In this document: positions 27,003-35,348 of the stretch, one piece after another
How the letters are laid out: each line of letters starts with the position of its first letter
Position numbering within the stretch: the first letter of the stretch is position 1
DNA from: Variovorax sp. J22P240
GTDB taxonomy: Bacteria > Pseudomonadota > Gammaproteobacteria > Burkholderiales > Burkholderiaceae_C
Reading direction: 5' to 3'
Length of the DNA stretch: 64,000 bases
Assembly: GCF_030316855.1 (NCBI RefSeq)
Contig: NZ_JASZYR010000008.1
Location: 124,001 to 188,000 of the forward strand
Translations under genes and position numbers: made by a program
Notes under the pieces: generated by a model
What the model was told of the DNA's origin: nothing
Seen by the model: the letters and a program-made list of their open reading frames with translations, nothing else
The model's database searches: none

Positions 27003-28536
27003 GGACGCTGCTCCCGGAGGCGACGATGACGCGCATTATTTTCTCCTGCGAGGCCTCGGCCACAGGAAACTCGGCGACGAAGCGGCCCTCGTTCATCACG
27101 TAGATGCGATCGCACATGCCGAGAAGTTCCGGCAGTTCGGATGAAATCATGAGAATGCCTTTGCCCTCGCTCGCGAGCTGGTCGATGATGGTGTAGATCT
27201 CGTACTTGGCGCCGACGTCGATTCCGCGCGTCGGTTCGTCGAGGATGAGCAGTTCCGGCTTCGCGAACAGCCACTTGCTCAGCACCACCTTCTGCTGGTT
27301 GCCGCCCGACAGGTTGACCACGCGCTGGTCCACTCCGGCGCAGCGGATTTTGAGCGCGCGCCGGTAGTCGTTCGCCACCTTGAACTCGCGGCCCTCGTCG
27401 ATCACGCCGCGTTCCGACACCGCGGCCAGGTTCGCGAGGCTCACGTTCTTGCGGATGTCCTCCTCCAGAACGAGCCCCGCACTCTTGCGGTCCTCGGTGA
27501 CGTAGGCGATGCCGTGGTCGATGGCCTTGCGGATCGTGCCGACGTCGACTTCCTTGCCGTGCATGTGGACCGAGCCGCTGATGCGCTGCCCGTAGGAGCG
27601 GCCGAACACGCTCATCGCGAACTCGGTCCGGCCCGCGCCCATCAGGCCCGCGATGCCGACGATCTCGCCGCGCCGCACGTGCAGGTTCACTCCCTTGATC
27701 TGCTCCCGGTCGGCGTGCAGCGCGTGGTGCACGCGCCAGTCGCGCACCTCGAAGATGGTCTCGCCGATGTGCGGCGTGCGATCCGGATAGCGGTGCGCCA
27801 TGTCGCGCCCGACCATGCCGCGGATGATGCGGTCCTCGCTGATCGGCGCGGCGCCGCACTCCATCGTCTCGACGCTCGCGCCGTCGCGCAGCACCGTGAT
27901 CGAATCCGCGACCTTGGCGATCTCGTTCAGCTTGTGCGAGATGAGGATCGACGCAATGCCCTGCGCCTTGAGGCCCAGCAGCAAGTTCAGCAGGGCATCG
28001 CTGTCGCTTTCGTTCAGGCTCGCGGTCGGCTCGTCGAGGATCAACAGCTTGACCTCTTTCGAAAGCGCCTTCGCGATCTCCACCAACTGCTGCTTGCCAA
28101 CGCCGAGGTTGGTGATGAGCGCGGTGGGCGGTTCCTTGAGCCCCACCTTGGCCAGCAGTTCGCGCGTCTTGGCGTACGCCTCGAACCAGTCGATCACGCC
28201 ACCGCGCGCTGTCTCGTTGCCGAGGAAGATGTTCTCGGCGATGGACAGCAGCGGCACCAGCGCCAACTCCTGGTGGATGATGATGATGCCGAGCTTCTCG
28301 CTGTCGGCGATGCCTCTGAAGCGGCGCAGCTCGCCCTCGAAATGGATCTCGCCCTCGTACGAATCGCAGGGATAGACGCCGCTCAACACTTTCATCAGCG
28401 TGGACTTGCCAGCGCCGTTTTCGCCGACGACTGCGTGGATCTCGCCTGCACGCACCGCGAGGTTGACGTTGTCCAGCGCGTTGACGCCCGGAAAAGTCTT
28501 GGTGATGCCCCGCATCTCCAGAATCACATCGTTCAC
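26992..28536 (-). CDS. gguA: Sugar ABC importer ATPase, GguA/XylG-like (two ATPase domains)
   Basis: A 514-residue tandem ABC ATPase. The first domain has Walker A GENGAGKST and LLILDEPTASLN, with the signature replaced by LGVGKQQ; the second has a degenerate Walker A (GLMGAGRTE) and the signature LSGGNQQK with LLILDEPTRGID. I choose the GTG start at 28536 because it has a strong AGGAGA ribosome site and the domain begins directly after it; the longer frame runs into the ChvE gene. It sits 52 bases after the binding-protein gene and overlaps the GguB-like gene. Confidence 0.9.
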   Translation of the reverse strand: MNDVILEMRGITKTFPGVNALDNVNLAVRAGEIHAVVGENGAGKSTLMKVLSGVYPCDSYEGEIHFEGELRRFRGIADSEKLGIIIIHQELALVPLLSIAENIFLGNETARGGVIDWFEAYAKTRELLAKVGLKEPPTALITNLGVGKQQLVEIAKALSKEVKLLILDEPTASLNESDSDALLNLLLGLKAQGIASILISHKLNEIAKVADSITVLRDGASVETMECGAAPISEDRIIRGMVGRDMAHRYPDRTPHIGETIFEVRDWRVHHALHADREQIKGVNLHVRRGEIVGIAGLMGAGRTEFAMSVFGRSYGQRISGSVHMHGKEVDVGTIRKAIDHGIAYVTEDRKSAGLVLEEDIRKNVSLANLAAVSERGVIDEGREFKVANDYRRALKIRCAGVDQRVVNLSGGNQQKVVLSKWLFAKPELLILDEPTRGIDVGAKYEIYTIIDQLASEGKGILMISSELPELLGMCDRIYVMNEGRFVAEFPVAEASQEKIMRVIVASGSSVHAA

Positions 28537-28588
28537 CCTGTCTCCTTCGAGCCTGCGAGGCCGGCCGGCCCCGCATCGCCTGTCGCAG

Positions 28589-29662
28589 CTACTTGATCTG
28601 GCTCTCCTTGTAGTAGCCGCTGTCGACCAGTGTCTGCTTCCAGTTCGAAGCATCGACGCTCACCGGCTTCAGCAGGTACGACGGCACGACCTTCACGCCG
28701 TTGTTGTAGGTCTTGGTGTCGTTCACCTCCGGCTGCTTGCCCGCCAGCATGGCGTCGACCATGCCAACCGTGACCTTGGCGAGCTCGCGCGTGTCCTTGA
28801 ACACGGTGGAAGTCTGCTCCTTCTTGAGGATCGATTTGACCGAGGGCACTTCCGCGTCCTGCCCCGTCACCACCGGCATCGGCTGCTGCGCCGTACCGTA
28901 GCCCACGCCCTTGAGCGAGGAGATGATGCCGATCGACAGACCGTCGTAGGGCGAGAGCACGGCATCGACGCGGTCCTTCGTGTAGTAGGCCGACAGCAGG
29001 TTGTCCATGCGCGCCTGCGCCACCGCGCCGTCCCAGCGCAGGGTCGAGACCTTGTCCATGCCCATCTGCTTGCTGCGCACCACGAGCTTGCCGCTGTCGA
29101 TGTAGGGCTTCAGCACCGACATCGCGCCGTTGTAGAAGAAGAAGGCGTTGTTGTCGTCCGGCGACCCGCCGAAGAGTTCGATGTTGTACGGGCCCTTGCC
29201 CTCCTTGAGCTTCAGCGCCTGCTCGATATAACTGGCCTGCAGCACGCCGACCTGGTAGTTGTCGAACGTGGCGTAGTAGTCGACGTTCTTCGAGCCCTTG
29301 ATGAGCCGGTCGTACGCGATGACCTTGACGCCCTTGTCGGCGGCCTTCTGCAGTACATCCGACAGCGTGGTCCCGTCGATGGCCGCGATCACCAGGACCT
29401 TCGCGCCCTTCGTCACCATGTTCTCGACCTGCGCGAGCTGGTTCGGAATGTCGTCGTCGGCGTATTGCAGGTCGGTCTTGTAGCCCTTCTCGTTGAAGTA
29501 CTTGACCATGTTCGACCCGTCGGCGATCCACCGCGCCGACGACTTGGTCGGCATCGAGATGGCGACGAGACCTTTGTCCTGGGCATGGACGAGCGGCGCA
29601 ATGCCGACAAGCAGTGTCGTGGCCGCGCCGGCCAGCAAGGTCTTGAGAAAGGTGCGTTTCAT
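28589..29662 (-). CDS. chvE: Sugar ABC importer binding protein, ChvE-like
   Basis: A 357-residue periplasmic binding protein of the ribose-binding superfamily with a signal peptide (about residues 1-26, ending VHAQD). The mature sequence GLVAISMPTKSSARWIADG and the internal DNNAFFFYNGAMSVL match the ChvE/GbpR-regulated multiple-sugar binding group. The ATG at 29662 is chosen because the signal peptide begins there. It leads the first importer set (ChvE-GguA-GguB). Known ChvE relatives bind aldoses including L-arabinose and D-galactose; the ligand here is inferred. Confidence 0.88.
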   Translation of the reverse strand: MKRTFLKTLLAGAATTLLVGIAPLVHAQDKGLVAISMPTKSSARWIADGSNMVKYFNEKGYKTDLQYADDDIPNQLAQVENMVTKGAKVLVIAAIDGTTLSDVLQKAADKGVKVIAYDRLIKGSKNVDYYATFDNYQVGVLQASYIEQALKLKEGKGPYNIELFGGSPDDNNAFFFYNGAMSVLKPYIDSGKLVVRSKQMGMDKVSTLRWDGAVAQARMDNLLSAYYTKDRVDAVLSPYDGLSIGIISSLKGVGYGTAQQPMPVVTGQDAEVPSVKSILKKEQTSTVFKDTRELAKVTVGMVDAMLAGKQPEVNDTKTYNNGVKVVPSYLLKPVSVDASNWKQTLVDSGYYKESQIK

Positions 29663-29725
29663 GGCAAGGTCTCCTTCATTGTGTGCGTGCGCGACGCGCC
29701 GCTTGCGACGGCGCGTCACTGCCTG

Positions 29726-30691
29726 TTAGTACTTCCTGTTTGGGAACTCGGCTTTGGCGACTTCCATGGGGAAGATGCCTTCCTTCGTGAGGATGCGCTT
29801 CGGAATCGGCTTGCCGGCCTTGATGTCCTTCACGGCGCTCATCAGCTGGGGCCCAAGCAGCGGGCTGCACTCGACCGATACGTTGAGCTTGCCGGCCATC
29901 ATGGCCTCGAAGGCGCCCTTCACGGCGTCGATCGAGATGATGATGATGTCCTGCGCCGGCTTCATGCCCGCTTCCTCGATGGCCTGGATCGCGCCGATCG
30001 CCATGTCGTCGTTGTGCGCGTAGAGCACATTGATCTTCTTGCCCTCGGCCTTCAGGAAGGCCTCCATCACCTCCTTGCCCTTGGCGCGGGTGAAGTCGCC
30101 GGTCTGCGAGCGGATGATCTTGAACTTCGGATCGGCCTTGATGATTTCCTCGAAGCCCTTCTTGCGATCGATCGCCGGCGCCGAGCCCACCGTGCCCTGC
30201 AGCTCGACGATGTTGATCGGGCCTGCGTTGCCCTTCTCCTTCTCGACGAGCCAGCGCCCGGCCTTGCGGCCTTCCTCGACGAAGTCCGAGCCCATGAAGG
30301 TGACGTAGAGCGAGTCGTCCTTGGTGTTGACGGAGCGGTCGGTCAGCACCACGGGGATGTTGGCGGCCTTGGCTTCCTTCAGGACGGTTTCCCAGCCCGA
30401 TTCGACCACCGGCGAGAAGGCGATGACATCCACCTTCTGCGCAATGTACGAGCGGATCGCCTTGATCTGGTTCTCCTGTTTCTGCTGCGCATCGGAGAAC
30501 TTGAGATCGATGTCGGACTCCTTCGCGGCCGACTTGATCGACTCTGTGTTGGCGGTGCGCCATTCGCTTTCCGCGCCGACCTGGGCAAATCCCAGGACGA
30601 TCTTCTTCTGCGCCAGAGCCGTGACCGGCAGCAGCGAGGACAGCGACGCGGTGGCGAGTGCAATGTTGAGCGTGCGACGATTCAGTTTCAT
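29726..30691 (-). CDS. ytfQ: Sugar ABC importer binding protein, YtfQ-like
   Basis: A 321-residue periplasmic binding protein with a signal peptide (about 1-26, PVTALAQK) and an excellent AGGAGA ribosome site before ATG 30691. The N-terminal KKIVLGFAQVGAESEWRTAN and the central SPVVESGWETVLKEAKAA match the YtfQ (galactofuranose) group; Azospirillum AraF-like proteins are an alternative. Its cognate ATPase and permeases are probably the YtfR, YtfT and YjfF homologues, from which it is separated by the whole chvE-gguA-gguB block. Confidence 0.87.
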   Translation of the reverse strand: MKLNRRTLNIALATASLSSLLPVTALAQKKIVLGFAQVGAESEWRTANTESIKSAAKESDIDLKFSDAQQKQENQIKAIRSYIAQKVDVIAFSPVVESGWETVLKEAKAANIPVVLTDRSVNTKDDSLYVTFMGSDFVEEGRKAGRWLVEKEKGNAGPINIVELQGTVGSAPAIDRKKGFEEIIKADPKFKIIRSQTGDFTRAKGKEVMEAFLKAEGKKINVLYAHNDDMAIGAIQAIEEAGMKPAQDIIIISIDAVKGAFEAMMAGKLNVSVECSPLLGPQLMSAVKDIKAGKPIPKRILTKEGIFPMEVAKAEFPNRKY

Positions 30692-30755
30692 GTTGTCTCC
30701 TGGTTGACGTGGTGAAAGAAACTCTTCTTCTCTTGTTATCTGCTTCTCTTGTCGC

Positions 30756-32207
30756 TCAGGCCAGCACGTAGCCGGTCTTGACGGTGGTGTAGAACTCCGC
30801 GGCATGTCGCCCCTGCTCGCGCGGTCCGTAGCTCGATGCCTTGCGGCCGCCGAAGGGCACGTGGTAGTCGACGCCGGCGGTCGGCAGGTTGACCATGGTC
30901 ATGCCCACCCTCGCATGGCGCTTGAAGTGCATCGCGCGCGCCAGCGACGTGGTGCAGATGCCGGCGCACAGGCCGAAAGGCGTGTCGTTGGCCAGCACCA
31001 GCGCATGTTCGTAATCGTCGGCGCGCAGCACGCAGGCCACGGGTCCGAAGATCTCGTCGCGCGCCACACGGTGCTCGGGCTTGGCGAGAAAGAGCGCCGG
31101 GCTCATGTAATAGCCCGTGGTCGCGCGGTTCAGGCGTTCGCCGCCGCCCATGTGCTCGGCGCCTTCCGCGGTGGCGCTCTCGATGGCGGCGAGGTTGCGT
31201 TCAAGCTGGTGCCGGTCGACCACCGGTCCGATGTCGGTGCCCTGCGCCAGCGCGTGCCCGATCTTGAGCGCTGCGAGCCGGTGGCGCACGCGCGAGACGA
31301 AGGCGTCGTGCACTGTCGATTCGACGATGAGGCGGCTCGACGCAGTGCAGTGTTGGCCCGTCGAGAAATAGGCGCCCTGGACCGCGCAGTCGACGGCGCG
31401 GTCCAGGTCGGCATCGGCGAGCACTACGAGCGGGTTCTTACCGCCCATCTCCAGTTGCACCTTGGCGCGCCGGCGGGTGGCCGCCTGCAGGATGTGTTCG
31501 CCGGTGACCACCGAGCCGGTGAAGCTGATCGCATCCACCAGCGGACTGTCGACGATGCTCTGCCCCACTTCGCGTCCGCTGCCCATCACGAGGTTGAAGG
31601 TGCCGGCGGGAAGCGCCGCGCGGCTGATGATCTCGGCCAACGCCCAGCCGCAGGCCGGCACCAGTTCGGCCGGCTTGAACACAACGCTGTTGCCGTAGGC
31701 CAGCGCCGGCGCGATCTTCCAAGCAGGAATGGCAAACGGGAAGTTCCACGGCGTGATGAGCCCCACCACGCCGAGCGGCTCGCGCGTGATGTCGACCTGC
31801 ACGCCGGGCCGCACGGAGGCGAGCGTCTCACCGTCGCCGCGCAAGGCTTCCCCAGCGAAGAACTTGAAGATGTGGCCCGCGCGCGCCGCCTCGCCGATGG
31901 CCTCTGGCAAGGTCTTTCCTTCTTCACGGGCGAGCAGCTTGCCGAGTTCTTCGCGGCGCACGAGGATCTCGCTGCCGATCTGGTCGAGCACGTCGGCGCG
32001 ACGTTGCGGTGTGGTCTGGCTCCAGTGCGGGAAGGCATCGGCAGCGGCGCGGATCGCCAGTTCGGTCTGGTTTCGGTCGGCGCGCGCGTATTCCGCAACC
32101 ACTTCGCGGGTGTCGGACGGGTTTTCACTGATTCCCGTGGTAACACCCGTCTCCCAGCGGCCGTTGATGTACTGCCGTGCGTTCTGTTGGAGGTCACTGC
32201 GCTTCAA
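30756..32207 (-). CDS. Alpha-ketoglutarate semialdehyde dehydrogenase
   Basis: A 483-residue aldehyde dehydrogenase, expected to oxidise 2-oxoglutarate semialdehyde to 2-oxoglutarate, the last step of the L-arabinose oxidative route. The cofactor region FTGSVVTG, catalytic glutamate region QLEMGGKNP and catalytic cysteine GQHCTASSR are all present. The start is uncertain: I see no ATG, and choose TTG 32207 (KRSDLQQ) because the alternative TTG at 32246 lies inside the large inverted repeat of the promoter. First gene of the ten-gene operon, divergent from a LysR regulator. Confidence 0.82.
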   Translation of the reverse strand: MKRSDLQQNARQYINGRWETGVTTGISENPSDTREVVAEYARADRNQTELAIRAAADAFPHWSQTTPQRRADVLDQIGSEILVRREELGKLLAREEGKTLPEAIGEAARAGHIFKFFAGEALRGDGETLASVRPGVQVDITREPLGVVGLITPWNFPFAIPAWKIAPALAYGNSVVFKPAELVPACGWALAEIISRAALPAGTFNLVMGSGREVGQSIVDSPLVDAISFTGSVVTGEHILQAATRRRAKVQLEMGGKNPLVVLADADLDRAVDCAVQGAYFSTGQHCTASSRLIVESTVHDAFVSRVRHRLAALKIGHALAQGTDIGPVVDRHQLERNLAAIESATAEGAEHMGGGERLNRATTGYYMSPALFLAKPEHRVARDEIFGPVACVLRADDYEHALVLANDTPFGLCAGICTTSLARAMHFKRHARVGMTMVNLPTAGVDYHVPFGGRKASSYGPREQGRHAAEFYTTVKTGYVLA

Positions 32208-32233
32208 AGTGGTGCGAGTGTAGGAATCGCCCC

Positions 32234-32271
32234 GATATCTTTCCAATCAATATTTCGATGGAATAGATATC
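32234..32271. promoter_or_regulatory. Inverted-repeat operator in the divergent LysR promoter
   Basis: GATATC-TTTCCA (32234-32245) and TGGAA-TA-GATATC (32259-32271) form a long, nearly perfect inverted repeat around a 13-base AT-rich centre, midway between the dehydrogenase operon and the LysR gene. A dyad of this size with T/A ends in a 90-base divergent promoter is what LysR-type activators usually bind. I infer it is the site of the regulator starting at 32298. Confidence 0.6.
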
Positions 32272-32297
32272 AGAAGCAGCATTCAGGTAAACCCCAT

Positions 32298-33257
32298 ATG
32301 ACCAACTACACGCACTGGTTCATCCGTGCGCGCCTCAAGACCCGGCAGTTGCTGCTGCTGGTGGCGCTGGCCGAAGAGGGCAACATCCATCGCGCCGCGC
32401 AGGTGCTGAACATGACGCAGCCGGCGGCCTCGAAGCTGTTGAAGGATCTGGAGGACGTGCTGGAGGTCCCGCTGTTCGACCGTCTGCCACGCGGCATGCG
32501 GCCGACCTGGTATGGCGAGACGATGATCCGCCACGCGCGCATTGCGCTGGCGAGCCTCAATCAGGCACACGACGAACTCACGGCGCTCAAGGCGGGGAGT
32601 GCGGGGCAGGTCAACATCGGCGCGATCACTGCGCCGGGGCTGGTGCTGCTGCCGCCGGCGGTGGCGGCGGTGAAGCGCGATCACCCGAATCTGCGCGTCT
32701 CGCTGGAGATCGAGACGAGCCCGGTGCTGCTGGAACGGCTCGAGCAGGGCAAGCTCGATGTGCTCGTGGCGCGACTCTTCGCGGAGCACGACAAGAACAA
32801 CCTTCGCTACGAGGCGCTCACGGAAGAACCGGTGTGCGCGTTGGTGCGGCCGGGACATCCGCTGCTGGGCATGACAGGACTGGGTCTGCGCGATCTGGTG
32901 TCGGCCGGCTGGATCGTGCCGCCTGCGGGCAGCGTACTGCGCCATCGCTTCGAACTCATGTTCCAGGAAGTAGGACTGGCGCCGCCGATCAACGTGATCG
33001 AGACGGCGGCCCTGCTCTTCATCACGCGGATGCTGCAGCAGAGCGATATGGTCGCGGTGCTTGCCACCGACGTGGCGCGCTACTACGCGGCGCACGGGAT
33101 CGTTTCGCTGCTGCCGATCGAGATGCCGTGCCACATGGATGCGTTCGGCATCATCACGCGCACTGACCGTCTGTTGTCGCCTGCGGCCAAGGTGATGATG
33201 CGGGCGTTGAAGACGCAGAGCTTTCAGGCTTATGGGCGGCGGCTTGAAGTGGATTGA
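32298..33257 (+). CDS. LysR-type regulator of the sugar-acid operon
   Basis: A 319-residue LysR-family transcription factor. The winged helix-turn-helix occupies about residues 12-72 (NIHRAAQVLNMTQPAASKLLKDLE), followed by an effector-binding domain (about 95-305). It diverges from the ten-gene L-arabinose-type operon and precedes the lactonase by 35 bases, so it probably controls both, with a sugar or sugar-acid intermediate as effector. The ATG at 32298 gives a standard N-terminus. Relatives include GbpR, which controls the chvE locus of Agrobacterium; the similarity of context is notable, but identity was not tested. Confidence 0.85.
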   Translation: MTNYTHWFIRARLKTRQLLLLVALAEEGNIHRAAQVLNMTQPAASKLLKDLEDVLEVPLFDRLPRGMRPTWYGETMIRHARIALASLNQAHDELTALKAGSAGQVNIGAITAPGLVLLPPAVAAVKRDHPNLRVSLEIETSPVLLERLEQGKLDVLVARLFAEHDKNNLRYEALTEEPVCALVRPGHPLLGMTGLGLRDLVSAGWIVPPAGSVLRHRFELMFQEVGLAPPINVIETAALLFITRMLQQSDMVAVLATDVARYYAAHGIVSLLPIEMPCHMDAFGIITRTDRLLSPAAKVMMRALKTQSFQAYGRRLEVD

Positions 33258-33292
33258 TCTTGTTCGCAGCCCGCCCCACCCAGGAGACACCC

Positions 33293-34222
33293 TTGAACGC
33301 AACACCATCCGCCACCTGCCCCACGACCCCTGCAACCCTCGAAGCGCCGCGTTGCGTCTGGCCCGCAGGTGCGACGTTGGGCGAAGGCACCTTGTGGTCA
33401 CAGCGCGAGCAAGCTCTCTACTGGGTCGACATCATTGAACGCCGTCTGCATCGCTTCGACCCTGCGAGCAATGGTCAGACAACCTGGAGCTTCGACGAGG
33501 AGATCTCCGCGGTTGCGGAACGAGCCAACGCGCCCGGCTTCATCGTCACATTGCGTCGTGGCTTCGCCCTGTTCGACCCGGCAACGGGCGACGTTGCACC
33601 CAGGTACCTGCATCAGCCCGAACCCGAACTCGCCGACAACCGCTTCAACGACGGCAAGTGCGACGCCCAGGGTCGCTTCTGGGGCGGCACCATGGACTGC
33701 GCGTGCGAGGCGCCCACCGGCTCGCTCTACCGTTTCGACCCCGATGGAAGCTGCACCCGCCATGACCAGGGCTTTGCCGTGACCAACGGGCCGACGTGGT
33801 CGCTGGATGGACGGACCCTGTACTTCAACGACACCGTCACCAGCCGCGTCTACGCCTACGACTTCGATGCCGCCGAAGGCACCCTCTCCAACAAGCGCCA
33901 GTGGCTCCGATTCGCACGTGGCGACGGCTTCCCCGATGGCATGACGACGGATGCTGCCGGAAGGCTCTGGATCGCGCATTGGGGCGGCGCCTGCGTGAGC
34001 TGCCACGATCCAGTGAGCGCCGCTGAACTCTGCCGCATCCCACTGCCAACGAGCCACATCACCAATTGCGCGTTCGGCGGACCCGATCTGCGCACGCTCT
34101 ACATCACGAGCGCCACCAGCGGCCTGACGCCCGCGCAGCGCGAGGCCGAGCCTGAAGCGGGCGGACTCTTTGCCGTTCAGCTCGACGTACCCGGATTGCC
34201 CGCGTCGCCGTTCGGCGGCTGA
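33293..34222 (+). CDS. SMP-30/gluconolactonase-family sugar lactonase (L-arabinolactonase)
   Basis: A 309-residue six-bladed beta-propeller of the SMP-30/gluconolactonase family, with the metal-binding ATLGEGTLW near the N-terminus, NRFNDGKCDAQGRFWGGTM in the middle and NGPTWSLDGRTLYF after it. It would hydrolyse L-arabinono-1,4-lactone to L-arabonate, feeding the dehydratase gene. I choose the TTG at 33293 because an AGGAG ribosome site lies 6 bases before it; the longer reading from 33254 overlaps the LysR stop. Encoded just after the regulator on the plus strand. Confidence 0.83.
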   Translation: MNATPSATCPTTPATLEAPRCVWPAGATLGEGTLWSQREQALYWVDIIERRLHRFDPASNGQTTWSFDEEISAVAERANAPGFIVTLRRGFALFDPATGDVAPRYLHQPEPELADNRFNDGKCDAQGRFWGGTMDCACEAPTGSLYRFDPDGSCTRHDQGFAVTNGPTWSLDGRTLYFNDTVTSRVYAYDFDAAEGTLSNKRQWLRFARGDGFPDGMTTDAAGRLWIAHWGGACVSCHDPVSAAELCRIPLPTSHITNCAFGGPDLRTLYITSATSGLTPAQREAEPEAGGLFAVQLDVPGLPASPFGG

Positions 34223-34231
34223 AGCCGACTT

Positions 34232-35209
34232 TCACGCTCGCAGGCGCGGCTCGGCGGCAGCGGAGCGCCTGCGCCGCGCCGCGCCCGGCGACACACCGAT
34301 GTAGCGTTTGAAGGACCGGCTGAACGCCGCCTCGGACTGGTAGCCGAAGCGGGCCGCGAGATCGCAGAGCCGTGCATCCTTCTCCTGCAGTGAGTTGAGC
34401 GCCAGATGCATGCGCCAGCGCGCCACGTAGCGCATTGCCGGCTCACCCACCAGCGTCGTGAAGCGCGCGGCAAACGCCGACCTCGACATCGCCACTTCGC
34501 GCGCCAGCGCCGCAACCGTCCAGGGCCGTGCGGCGTCACGGTGGATGAGCGAGATCGCTCGGCCGATCTGCTTGTCCTGCAGCGCGCCGAGCCATCCGGT
34601 CTGCGCAGCCGGGTCCTTCGCCATCCACGAGCGGATCGCCTGCACCACGAGGATGTCGGCCAGCCGCGTGATGACGGTCTCGCCGCCCGGCTGCAACTCG
34701 CGTGCCTCGACCGCCATGAGGCGAAGCAGGCTTCCGACCCAATCGAGTTCGCGCGCGCCCGGCGCGTCGATGCGAATCACCGGCGGCAGCAGCTTCACGA
34801 GCTGGTGCGCGGCCGGATGGTCGAAACGCACCGCGCCGCAAACCAGATGGGTCGGCGCGCCACCACCGCCGTGCCGCAGGATTTCGTAGCGTTCGCTGAC
34901 CTGCTCGCGCGGCAAGTCGAACAGCTTCAGGGCGCCGGCGCCGGGCTCGCAGCCGAGACGGTGGCCCTCGCCGTGCGGCACCAGCGCGAATTCGCCCGGT
35001 TGCAGCAGATACGGCTCCGCACCGTCGACTTCGAGCCAGCACTGTCCCGAAGTCACGACATGGAACATCAGGCTGTCTTCCATCGACGGCAGCGCGAGTC
35101 CCCAGGGCGCAGTGAACTCCGAGCGGCAATAGAAGATGCCGCTCATCCGCAGGAAGTGCAGCGCCTCGCCGAGCGGGTCGACCGGGGCCAGAGCTTCCTT
35201 GAGGTCCAT
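34232..35209 (-). CDS. AraC-family regulator with cupin sensor domain
   Basis: A 325-residue AraC-type regulator. The N-terminal part (about 15-200) is the cupin-like AraC_N/cupin_6 domain (PGEFALVPHGEGHRLG), and the C-terminal 100 residues carry the paired helix-turn-helix motifs (ALAREVAMSRSAFAARFTTL; FGYQSEAAFSRSFKRYIGVS). The start at ATG 35209 avoids an arginine-rich N-terminal run that overlaps the divergent gene. It diverges from the NmrA-type oxidoreductase gene with 139 bases between, the usual layout for a regulator and its target in this family. Confidence 0.86.
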   Translation of the reverse strand: MDLKEALAPVDPLGEALHFLRMSGIFYCRSEFTAPWGLALPSMEDSLMFHVVTSGQCWLEVDGAEPYLLQPGEFALVPHGEGHRLGCEPGAGALKLFDLPREQVSERYEILRHGGGGAPTHLVCGAVRFDHPAAHQLVKLLPPVIRIDAPGARELDWVGSLLRLMAVEARELQPGGETVITRLADILVVQAIRSWMAKDPAAQTGWLGALQDKQIGRAISLIHRDAARPWTVAALAREVAMSRSAFAARFTTLVGEPAMRYVARWRMHLALNSLQEKDARLCDLAARFGYQSEAAFSRSFKRYIGVSPGAARRRRSAAAEPRLRA

Positions 35210-35348
35210 GTGGCGCAGTATGCGTAGCGCAAACCTCATCGTCCAGCGCGCCTGGACGCATGAGCATGAAATCGCGAGCATTGGACATTGATCCACCGAC
35301 TCTTGCCCACGATAGTGGACTTCATGCAAACCACCACAGGAGCGACGC

